Origin: Spirochaeta sp.
GTDB lineage: Bacteria; Spirochaetota; Spirochaetia; DSM-2461
Direction of reading: 5' to 3'
Assembly: GCA_030592625.1 (NCBI GenBank)
Contig: JAUVIY010000079.1
Span: forward strand, 1-9,712
Length of the DNA: 9,712 nt
Positions 1 through 5,341 of the stretch are shown here, one piece after another. Numbering within the stretch: position 1 is the first letter of the stretch; each line of letters begins with the position of its first letter. Under the pieces are notes generated by a model, which was not told where the DNA came from, made no database searches, and was given only the letters and a program-made list of their open reading frames with translations. The position numbers and the translations under genes are program-made.

Positions 1-8
1 ACGGGCCG

Positions 9-215
9 ATGATGGATCATATGAACACTGAAAATGAATACCTCCGCCGTATCACAGCCCTCACCGTCCTCGCTGAAGCCTTCAATGCTGCAGGATTCCC
101 GGATCAAGCCGAACAGGCCAGGCTGCAGCGTGATGAGCTGCTGGCTGATTTCATCGGGTTACGGCCATGTTCACCGGGTCCAGATGGTCGGAATTCGCAG
201 GTTCCGGGAGCATGA
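9..215 (+). CDS. Small hypothetical protein at the element end (possibly a C-terminal fragment)
   Basis: This open frame of 68 codons ends at a TGA and is still open at the left edge of the window, so the real start may lie outside it. ATG codons occur at 9, 12 and 21. None has a clear ribosome binding site, because only 8 to 20 bases are visible upstream. The first 48 residues look like a helical, charged protein segment (Leu, Ala, Glu and Arg rich, ending near LLADF). The last 20 residues are Pro/Gly rich and less protein-like. I recognise no family. It lies on the element side of the tRNA-Leu scar at 420-471, so it may be accessory cargo of an integrated element. It could also be a chance frame. 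Confidence 0.3.
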   Translation: MMDHMNTENEYLRRITALTVLAEAFNAAGFPDQAEQARLQRDELLADFIGLRPCSPGPDGRNSQVPGA

Positions 216-278
216 GAACAATCACTGTAACCCCGTTTTTACATCAAAAAACCCACACTAGCTATTTATGCTAAAATC

Positions 279-405
279 AAAAGTCACACAAAAGTCACTT
301 TTTTCATTGTAACTTCTGATAAACGGTGATAATCTAAGATAATGGTATCGTGAGTTAATTCTCTATGAATGCAGTATTTAGCATACTATTGATAACGTGT
401 GATAA
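279..405. repeat. Phased short direct repeats beside the tRNA scar (candidate recombinase/accessory binding sites)
   Basis: This AT-rich non-coding stretch holds two sets of short direct repeats. The 10-mer CAAAAGTCAC occurs at 278-287 and 289-298, a period of 11. GATAA occurs at 318, 328 and 338, and again at 391 and 401, always exactly 10 bases apart within a cluster, so the copies lie on one face of the helix. Such phasing beside an attachment site is what arm-type integrase or excisionase sites look like. That role is inferred from position. I see no gene between 216 and 419. Confidence 0.45.
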
Positions 406-419
406 AGAGCAATTTTAGT

Positions 420-471
420 TTGAGGTGCTAGTGACGGAAACGTTGTGGAGGTTCAAGTCCTCTCTGCCGCA
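420..471 (+). pseudogene. 3' half of tRNA-Leu(GAG): probable attachment-site scar
   Basis: The sequence reads as a class II tRNA from the anticodon loop to the discriminator base. The parts are: anticodon loop 420-426 (TTGAGGT, anticodon GAG at 422-424), 3' anticodon stem 427-431, long variable arm 432-446 (GACG/CGTT stem, GAAA loop), T-stem and loop 447-463 (loop TTCAAGT), 3' acceptor strand 464-470 (CTGCCGC) and A73 at 471. No CCA is encoded. The matching 5' half (acceptor GCGGCAG, D-arm, 5' anticodon stem) is absent, because the upstream DNA is AT-rich and unrelated. A tRNA cut at the anticodon loop is a classic tyrosine-recombinase integration scar. A terminator follows at once, so this is probably the displaced chromosomal 3' end, with the element to the left. 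Confidence 0.7.
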
Positions 472-476
472 TTGTT

Positions 477-509
477 AAGGGTGATACGATTGGATCGCCC
501 TTCTTGTTT
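477..509 (+). terminator. Rho-independent terminator after the tRNA-Leu 3' half
   Basis: A 9-bp stem pairs 477-485 with 494-502, with one G-T wobble, around an 8-base loop. It is followed by a T-rich run (CTTGTTT). It starts 6 bases after the tRNA end and fits the native terminator of that tRNA gene. Confidence 0.7.
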
Positions 510-545
510 ATAAACGCTCAGGACACTTCAACAGACTCACCATTC

Positions 546-689
546 GCAGAGAGGACTTGAACCTCCGGAGCTCCGGCGCGACCAATCAGGGAGCGCGAAT
601 CGACAGGATGTCGATTCAGGAGCAGAGGCGGTCCCGGAAAGAGCCGACACGATGTCGGCGACTGGAGGGTTCAAGTCCTCTCTTCCGCA
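546..689. repeat. Structured palindromic element bounded by inverted tRNA T-arm/acceptor copies
   Basis: This is a 144-base GC-rich block. Its left edge (546-566) is an exact 21-base inverse copy of 447-467, the T-arm and acceptor end of the tRNA-Leu scar. Its right edge (664-689) is a direct, slightly altered copy of the same tRNA end. Inside lie a 12-bp palindrome CCGGAGCTCCGG (565-576), a 9-bp-arm hairpin with a 3-base loop (597-617), and a 7-bp-arm hairpin with a 3-base loop (643-659). The two hairpins share the core CGACA-N-GATGTCG and are 44 bases apart. An open frame at 557-739 crosses the block but looks like a by-product of the repeat. It resembles a REP- or MITE-like palindromic repeat; the family is not known to me. 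Confidence 0.55.
664..689 (+). pseudogene. Second tRNA-Leu-type 3' end (T-arm and acceptor only)
   Basis: The T-loop GTTCAAGTCC and the 3' acceptor strand CTTCCGC plus A73 are present. Compared with the copy ending at 471 there is one G-to-T change in the acceptor and one extra G in the 5' T-stem, which spoils the stem pairing. Nothing upstream gives the matching GCGGAAG strand, D-arm or anticodon arm, so this is not a working tRNA. A terminator-like hairpin begins 2 bases later, as it would after a real tRNA gene. Confidence 0.5.
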
Positions 690-690
690 A

Positions 691-730
691 AAATAAGCGA
701 TTATCCCAACGGGGTAGTCGCTTATTTATT
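691..730 (+). terminator. Strong hairpin/terminator after the second tRNA end
   Basis: A perfect 10-bp stem pairs AAATAAGCGA (691-700) with TCGCTTATTT (718-727). An inner 6-bp stem (TATCCC/GGGGTA) encloses the loop AAC. The arms are A-rich on the left and T-rich on the right, so it may terminate transcription in both directions. A 12-bp palindrome, TATTGGCCAATA (727-738), overlaps its right end. Confidence 0.6.
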
Positions 731-795
731 GGCCAATAGAGAGGCATTAGAGACATGTCAAATTTTTAATATCTTTTAAGAAGAGAAGATACTGG

Positions 796-921
796 ATGAA
801 AGAGTCAAAAAGGTGTAATAACCTCCCCTTCAAAAGATGTGTAAGTGTTCCGGGATACATGAAATACTGTTTCCGTATTCTTTGTTGCTTTGGATTAACA
901 TTTAGCCTATTATTGAATTAA
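796..921 (+). CDS. Possible 41-residue membrane peptide upstream of the lipoprotein
   Basis: This ATG-to-TAA frame of 41 codons has a Lys/Arg-rich N-terminal half and a hydrophobic, Cys/Leu/Phe-rich C-terminal third that could span a membrane. Its stop codon (919-921) touches the AGGGG ribosome binding site of the lipoprotein gene, an arrangement seen with translational coupling. Against it: there is no convincing ribosome binding site before the ATG (only the purine-rich AGAGAAG), the peptide is short, and a good predicted promoter (885-913) lies inside it. I recognise no homologue and treat it as a weak candidate. Confidence 0.2.
   Translation: MKESKRCNNLPFKRCVSVPGYMKYCFRILCCFGLTFSLLLN
885..913 (+). 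promoter_or_regulatory. Predicted sigma70-type promoter for the lipoprotein gene
   Basis: TTGCTT (885-890) and TATTAT (908-913) are separated by 17 bases, close to the sigma70 consensus. Transcription would start near 920, just before the AGGGG ribosome binding site (921-925), giving a very short leader. The rest of 739-884 holds nothing else that I can identify. Confidence 0.4.
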
Positions 922-934
922 GGGGTATTCATTT

Positions 935-1453
935 ATGAAGATGAAAATCGTCAAAACAGTGATCGTTCTTACCGCAATCGTTCTATCCAGTTGTACATCC
1001 GTTCCCCCCCCGTCAGCAGAGAACCAGTGCATGTTGCTTATCAACAGAGAATTCGAGCGGGCCTCTTCATTTGAGCCTTATGTAAAATACAACATATTAA
1101 TCGACGATCAATCGGAGCCTTACGTCCGTTTCGATGCGTCATCCCACTCTCTCCTTATCGAGGGCCTGGAACCCGGCAATCACAGGATAGACAAAATCAT
1201 CGCAGAGATGGATAACGGAAAAAACTTATGGCTGATCCCAAACTCCAACATCAAGTTCGTCCTGAAGGAAGGTTTCGTAACGATCCTGGATAAGACTTTC
1301 CTGGTTACATTGGAACCGATGGAGGCGGAGACAAAGGGGCGTAGTCATTGGTATAGACAGGATATGAAAATAATACAGCTTTCTGAGGAACAAGCTGAAG
1401 AAATGATCAATGAGTTCCAGAGCAAAGACACCGATGGACTCTGGCGCTTCTAG
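935..1453 (+). CDS. Putative lipoprotein with predicted beta-sandwich fold
   Basis: The product is 172 residues, exported and lipid-anchored. It has a Lys-rich n-region, a hydrophobic stretch (residues 5-17) and a lipobox LSSC with the modified Cys at 20. A Ser/Pro-rich linker follows. The mature part alternates short hydrophobic strands with turns and has a PGNHRI-like turn near residues 80-86, a pattern that recalls small lipoproteins of the DUF2846/carboxypeptidase-regulatory-like type. That resemblance is only suggestive. The start is supported by AGGGG at 921-925, 9 bases before ATG. Codons 24-26 contain a run of eight C (1004-1011), which could slip and switch the frame just after the lipobox. 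The gene stands alone and converges on the leftward operon. I see no terminator after it. Its substrate and role are unknown. Confidence 0.8.
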   Translation: MKMKIVKTVIVLTAIVLSSCTSVPPPSAENQCMLLINREFERASSFEPYVKYNILIDDQSEPYVRFDASSHSLLIEGLEPGNHRIDKIIAEMDNGKNLWLIPNSNIKFVLKEGFVTILDKTFLVTLEPMEAETKGRSHWYRQDMKIIQLSEEQAEEMINEFQSKDTDGLWRF

Positions 1454-1488
1454 CCGTTGAGATTACGAGATTGATGGCAAACGGATGG

Positions 1489-1647
1489 CAAACGAATAAT
1501 CACGCCTACAGAGTCCGGTCCTCAATCAATATTGTCGCCGAGAAGGACATATTTATGTCTGGTGTTTTTCCGGGTCAGTGCCGGCATATCATCCAGATCA
1601 TCAAGGCAGCCGTGTATATCTCCGACTGCTATGAATTGTTCTGCCAT
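1489..1647 (-). pseudogene. Broken PPP-type metallophosphoesterase (serine/threonine phosphatase-like), N-terminal remnant
   Basis: On the minus strand an ATG at 1647 opens a frame that reads MAEQFIAVGDIHG and then YVLLGDNID. These are the GDxHG and GDxxD metal-binding motifs of calcineurin-like PPP phosphatases. The family normally continues GDYIDRGPDS. Here an in-frame TGA (1522-1524) sits where the Arg is expected (a CGA-to-TGA change would explain it), and the same frame then reads GPDSVGVIIRL before homology ends near 1489. So there is a nonsense mutation plus loss of the C-terminal three quarters, including the catalytic His and later metal ligands. It starts 14 bases after the DHH gene stops and was probably the last gene of that operon. 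The stump of 41 residues is unlikely to be active. Confidence 0.75.
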
Positions 1648-1661
1648 ACGCTCGCCAGAGG

Positions 1662-2828
1662 TCAATCCAAATCAATCAACTCAACAGTCCCATTAATGAT
1701 GGTATCGATGAAAGCCGGGAAATCCTCAACCTCACCCCGCGGGACACGGAAGCCCACCGCCCCCTCATGACCACCCCCGTTGGTGATACCCAGATGGTCG
1801 ATCACCTTACGCAGATCAAGTTCCTTATAGGACTGACTCCGGCGCATACGCAGCTGGATGAGATCAGACTTTTCAGGAGGATCGTAAAAAGCGACGAGAC
1901 TGACATAGCGGCTTTCCTCAGCCAGGAGGTTGGCGGTGTACTTGGCTACGGTGACGATAATATCCATATCATATTTTTCCAGGATCGGTGCCGTCATTTC
2001 TTCATCCAGGGCAATCCAGGCTATCGATCCGGTCCGCTGTTTGTGTTTCAGAAAATCCTGGTAACAACTCTCTTCTTCAACCGACAGTTTTTCCAACTCT
2101 TTGAGAATGTCCTCGATGCTTGAGAAATTTCCCGAATCCTTGTCTGTCTTGCGTATCAGCATCCTGTTGAACAGACGGCTGAAATATCGGTAGTACCGTT
2201 TCTCCCTGCGGGATTTGAGGAATTGACCCATCTTTGTATCACCAACTATACCGGTGACGATGGACAGGACGAAATTCCGGGTGAAAATCTCCCCGATATT
2301 GAATTGCCTGATGACTTCCTTTTTCTTCTCAAGCCTTAAGGCAAGAAAACCGATGAGCTCACAGGTTGAAGAGGCCTCATCCACCAGCCTGTATCCCTCG
2401 TCGCCTATATACTCTCCATCGGCTTCCAGATGGTGGTCGATTTCCATCACGATGACATCGGATCGGGACATGAGAGGACTCAGATACTTATGGAAGTCAA
2501 GCATTTCAGGCTTGGGCGTATCGAAGGCAATTACCGTGTCGTAATCCTCACTGATTTCCTCGGGGGTACCGATGACAGTGATGGAATTGTATTTGCAGAT
2601 GCTCAGCAGATAGGGAAAATTGTCCCAGTTCTCCCGATTGAGTACCACAGCCTGTTGTTTTTGGAATTTAGTCATAAGTAAACTGAAGGCCACCATCGAT
2701 GCCACACAGTCTTCATCAGGATTCTGATGTCCCACCATCAGGAAGGATTCCCTTGTAACCATGGAGTCGATAAACGTATCGACTATCTGCAATTTCCTTC
2801 GCTTATTCGGGATACGAACTTTTTTCAT
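1662..2828 (-). CDS. DHH/DHHA1 family phosphoesterase
   Basis: This is a 388-residue predicted cytoplasmic phosphodiesterase. The DHH domain shows the metal-binding motifs: GHQNPDED (H34, D38, D40), D103 in IAFDTP, D131-H132-H133, and an Asp near 199 in GIVGDT. The C-terminal DHHA1 domain carries the substrate-binding GGGH at 351-354. Family members (NrnA, GdpP, Rv2837c, Borrelia DhhP) hydrolyse short oligoribonucleotides, pAp or cyclic dinucleotides. Motifs alone do not fix the substrate here, and I see no PAS or GGDEF domain as in GdpP. It starts in a 4-base ATGA overlap with the upstream diguanylate cyclase gene, so the two are probably co-translated. A role in breaking down c-di-GMP products such as pGpG, or another cyclic dinucleotide, is an inference from that context. 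The length is slightly above that of typical NrnA proteins. Confidence 0.85.
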   Translation of the reverse strand: MKKVRIPNKRRKLQIVDTFIDSMVTRESFLMVGHQNPDEDCVASMVAFSLLMTKFQKQQAVVLNRENWDNFPYLLSICKYNSITVIGTPEEISEDYDTVIAFDTPKPEMLDFHKYLSPLMSRSDVIVMEIDHHLEADGEYIGDEGYRLVDEASSTCELIGFLALRLEKKKEVIRQFNIGEIFTRNFVLSIVTGIVGDTKMGQFLKSRREKRYYRYFSRLFNRMLIRKTDKDSGNFSSIEDILKELEKLSVEEESCYQDFLKHKQRTGSIAWIALDEEMTAPILEKYDMDIIVTVAKYTANLLAEESRYVSLVAFYDPPEKSDLIQLRMRRSQSYKELDLRKVIDHLGITNGGGHEGAVGFRVPRGEVEDFPAFIDTIINGTVELIDLD

Positions 2829-3805
2829 TCCGGATTACCCGCAGCATACAAAACGGCTCGATCCCGGCCGGCCTCTTTGGCAGCGTAAAGAGCTTTATCG
2901 GCCCTGTCCAACAATTCCTCAGGGGAAGTTCCATGCGTCGGACATTCAGAAATGCCGATGCTGGCGGTAACGTTATTAAATGACCCCTGCCGCCCTTCCA
3001 TGACATCCAGTCCCCTTATGGCTTCACCGGCCTTCCGGCAGCAGTCCAGGGCCGCCTCTCCGTCTGTCCCCGGCAGGATGAAGGCAAACTCATCCCCCCC
3101 GTACCGGGCGAGAATGTCTTTTTCCCCGAATGCGGCGACAAATGCAGGGATAGTAGCGAGAATCACCTCGTCTCCTACGGATTCTCCATATTCGGTATTC
3201 AGTAATCCGAAGCGATCCAGATCGAGAATGACCAGGGAGACAGTGTTCCCGCTCCGGATCGATTCGTTAACGATATCCTCTAAAGCTTCGTCAAAAAAAC
3301 GGCGATTGTACAATCCGGTGAAATCATCGGTCACGGCCCTGATACGGGCACTTTCGCCCCATTTCACCATGTCCGACAGGAAAGCACCGGTGTTCTGCAG
3401 ACGGCCGGTCGTGGTATTCAGCATCCGCTGCATGATTTTAATAGCGGCATTGGGTTCCCGGCCCATCAAGGTACGGAATCCATTTGCGTCCAGGGACAAG
3501 AGCAGACAGTCATCAACCGTCCTGCAGGTTGCCGAACGGACATCTTTCTCGAGGATAGACATTTCACCGAAGAAACTGCCCTCCCCCACCCGGGACACTT
3601 CGACTTCCCCGCCGTCGGAAGTGAGGATGGAAATCGCCACCGTACCGGACAAGACGATGTACATGAGCCGGCCTTCATCTCCCTCACGGAAGAGTACCCA
3701 GTCACCCGGAACCTCATGTCTTTTCATCAGAAGCCTCACACGGGCCAGTTCCTCCGGAGTCAGGGATGAGAAGATTTCAAGGTTTTTCAGTGCATCGGAA
3801 GTCAT
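2825..3805 (-). CDS. Cyclic-nucleotide-binding/GGDEF protein, probable active diguanylate cyclase
   Basis: This 326-residue cytoplasmic sensor enzyme has no membrane segment. Residues about 10-125 form a cyclic-nucleotide-binding (CRP/FNR effector-type) domain, with a phosphate-binding cassette of FGEMSIL (79-85) and R90-S-A. A helical linker follows (about 126-160), then a GGDEF domain (about 160-322). The signature is intact: RYGGDEF with GGDEF at 236-240, the metal-ligand DLD at 195-197, and N203 and D212 at the guanine-contact positions. The usual RxxD inhibitory site is GEKD, so product inhibition is probably lost. It should make c-di-GMP from two GTP, with activity set by a bound nucleotide such as cAMP. 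That ligand is inferred. It overlaps the genes on both sides by 4 bases (ATGA) and is paired with a degenerate paralogue upstream. Confidence 0.88.
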   Translation of the reverse strand: MTSDALKNLEIFSSLTPEELARVRLLMKRHEVPGDWVLFREGDEGRLMYIVLSGTVAISILTSDGGEVEVSRVGEGSFFGEMSILEKDVRSATCRTVDDCLLLSLDANGFRTLMGREPNAAIKIMQRMLNTTTGRLQNTGAFLSDMVKWGESARIRAVTDDFTGLYNRRFFDEALEDIVNESIRSGNTVSLVILDLDRFGLLNTEYGESVGDEVILATIPAFVAAFGEKDILARYGGDEFAFILPGTDGEAALDCCRKAGEAIRGLDVMEGRQGSFNNVTASIGISECPTHGTSPEELLDRADKALYAAKEAGRDRAVLYAAGNPE

Positions 3806-4788
3806 GATTCTGTTGAATCCTCAGGAAACATGCAGAGATTTCCGCCACGTTGCCGGCCTTCAAGGGCTAAGGGATGAACAGCTTCCACCAGTGTTGAAGC
3901 ATCAGAGCCATGCTCCGGGACAACCCCCAAACCGAAACTCACCGATAGAGTAAGCGTATTTCCGTCCAGAAACGGCGCAAGATCGATAGATCGCAGAAAA
4001 TCACCGATAATTTCCGCCTGCCTGAATACTTCTTCCCTGCCGGCGCCCGGCAGGATAACGGCGTTCTCATTCCCCATGTACCGAAATAACATATCCCGGT
4101 CAGGGACCAATTCACACAGACCGTCGGCAATACGACGGAGAACTTTGTCACCGGCGTCATGACCATAAGTGTCGTTGATGGCCTTGAAATTGTCCGGCTT
4201 GTACATCAACAACCCGGTCGTTTCGCAGTCGCCGTTTATAACACGATCCAGGGTTTCGTCAAAACAGGTCTTGTTATAGAGACCGGTGAGCTTGTCCACA
4301 TAAACCTGGCGTTTAAGCTCCTGGACAAGAGGGGAATTTTCTTTCACCAGGGCGTTCACCCCGCGGATTCTGGCCGAAATCTGCACCAGAAAGGCATGGA
4401 GCAGACGAGCACTCACATTCGGGTGAGTGGTCAGGATCTCACTGAAACGCTCCTTACAATCAGGGAAAACCAGAAGAGATACATCGCCGGATGCATAGGC
4501 CGCCGCATTCCTTAATTCTCCGGTGAACATATCCAGCTCACCGAAGCAGTCCCCGGTCAAAAAACGGGCGATATCTACTGAACGGCCTTCATCATTGTCT
4601 TTCCTGATGACGATTTCCCCGCCGGCGACAATATAGAGTCGCTCCGGCTTGTCACCACCTGCGAACACGGTATCCCCATCACGAATATCGAGAAATCCGC
4701 TGTGGGATGCGATAACAGCCAGATCCTCGTCGGTACATGACGAAAACAGCGCTGTTGACTTCAGGAGAATGTCCGGATCTGAACCCAT
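3802..4788 (-). CDS. Cyclic-nucleotide-binding/degenerate GGDEF protein, probably catalytically inactive
   Basis: This 328-residue protein is a paralogue of its downstream neighbour with the same layout. A cyclic-nucleotide-binding domain covers about residues 15-125 (cassette FGELDMF at 82-88, R93). A linker follows, then a GGDEF-type domain (about 160-320) recognisable from DKLTGLYN (165-172) and NDTYGHDAGD (205-214). The active-site loop reads MGNEN (238-242) where GGDEF is expected, and the first metal-binding Asp of the DxD motif is Lys197. Cyclase activity is therefore unlikely. Degenerate GGDEF domains in other proteins bind GTP or c-di-GMP, or partner an active domain. A regulatory heterodimer with the active paralogue is a reasonable inference. 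There is no convincing ribosome binding site before the ATG. The 52-base gap upstream is the largest in the operon, so an internal promoter is possible. Confidence 0.85.
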   Translation of the reverse strand: MGSDPDILLKSTALFSSCTDEDLAVIASHSGFLDIRDGDTVFAGGDKPERLYIVAGGEIVIRKDNDEGRSVDIARFLTGDCFGELDMFTGELRNAAAYASGDVSLLVFPDCKERFSEILTTHPNVSARLLHAFLVQISARIRGVNALVKENSPLVQELKRQVYVDKLTGLYNKTCFDETLDRVINGDCETTGLLMYKPDNFKAINDTYGHDAGDKVLRRIADGLCELVPDRDMLFRYMGNENAVILPGAGREEVFRQAEIIGDFLRSIDLAPFLDGNTLTLSVSFGLGVVPEHGSDASTLVEAVHPLALEGRQRGGNLCMFPEDSTES

Positions 4789-4840
4789 GGAAACATCATT
4801 ATGGAAAAAAACAACGATGACAAGTTTTTGGTTTATTATT

Positions 4841-5341
4841 CTAGTCGATACCCGGTACGGATTTCAGCATTTCGAGAATATTCTCCGCCTCGGGCGGGCT
4901 GGAATCATAGGCCCAGCGCTCCTCACCGGGGTGGTAGCCATACCTTGTGTAGGGCTCGCCCGAACCACTGCGGATGAACAGGCTCAGCCATGGTTTATCG
5001 GGTCTCATCCCCAGGGCCAGAATTTCTCCGTCGGGGCCCGGGGCAAACCAGATCCTCTTATAGGGACCATGAGGGGACTTGAATATCACCCTTGTCAGCT
5101 CATCTCCGAATGCATCGGTATCCAGGGAAAGAACCATATCCCTGAGATGTTTGCAGCTTCTGCCCAGATCCCCGACGGGCCTTTCGGCCCTGCGTTCGGT
5201 GAAATCCGGGCAGGTACAGGTATAAGAATGCAGATTCACCGTGTATCGGCCGCCGCCGGTTCGGCTTTCAACGATGATGTCCCGGTCGTATTCATCACCA
5301 AAGGGAGAGATTTTCAACAGGGCGGGTTTCCATGAGCTCAT
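4841..5341 (-). CDS. SWIM zinc-finger protein
   Basis: This is a 166-residue soluble protein. The only recognisable domain is a SWIM zinc finger: C42-x-C44, then 18 residues, then C63-x-H65. It sits in a short beta-rich context (YTVNLHSYTCTCPDF) that is typical of the family. SWIM fingers chelate zinc and mediate DNA or protein contacts. They occur in SWI2/SNF2 helicases, transposases and recombination-mediator (Shu-type) proteins, but here no helicase or other enzyme domain is attached. The C-terminal 100 residues are rich in Trp, Tyr, Gly and Pro and match nothing I know. It overlaps the HU-domain gene by 4 bases (ATGA), so the two products probably act together on DNA or chromatin. That joint role is inferred. 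Confidence 0.75.
   Translation of the reverse strand: MSSWKPALLKISPFGDEYDRDIIVESRTGGGRYTVNLHSYTCTCPDFTERRAERPVGDLGRSCKHLRDMVLSLDTDAFGDELTRVIFKSPHGPYKRIWFAPGPDGEILALGMRPDKPWLSLFIRSGSGEPYTRYGYHPGEERWAYDSSPPEAENILEMLKSVPGID

Noticed and set aside
420..471. Functional tRNA gene
   Set aside because: Only the 3' half exists; there is no 5' acceptor strand, D-arm or 5' anticodon stem upstream.
546..689. Integron attC site or CRISPR repeat
   Set aside because: The palindromes lack the conserved attC core boxes and there is no series of spaced identical repeats. The edges are tRNA T-arm/acceptor sequence.
1522..1524. TGA read as selenocysteine in the phosphatase remnant
   Set aside because: The position is a conserved Arg in PPP phosphatases, not a Cys, and the gene is also truncated soon after. 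A nonsense mutation is simpler.
1471..1770. Plus-strand frame of 99 codons after the lipoprotein
   Set aside because: It overlaps the phosphatase remnant and the end of the DHH gene on the other strand and has no ribosome binding site or motif.
2952..3953. Long plus-strand frame of 333 codons
   Set aside because: It lies opposite the GGDEF genes, is very rich in Ser, Arg and Pro, has no domain, and spans two well-supported minus-strand genes. It is an antisense shadow.
4649..5335. Plus-strand frame of 228 codons
   Set aside because: It runs antisense to the SWIM gene and the start of the degenerate GGDEF gene and shows no family motif. The minus-strand reading contains the SWIM Cys/His motif.
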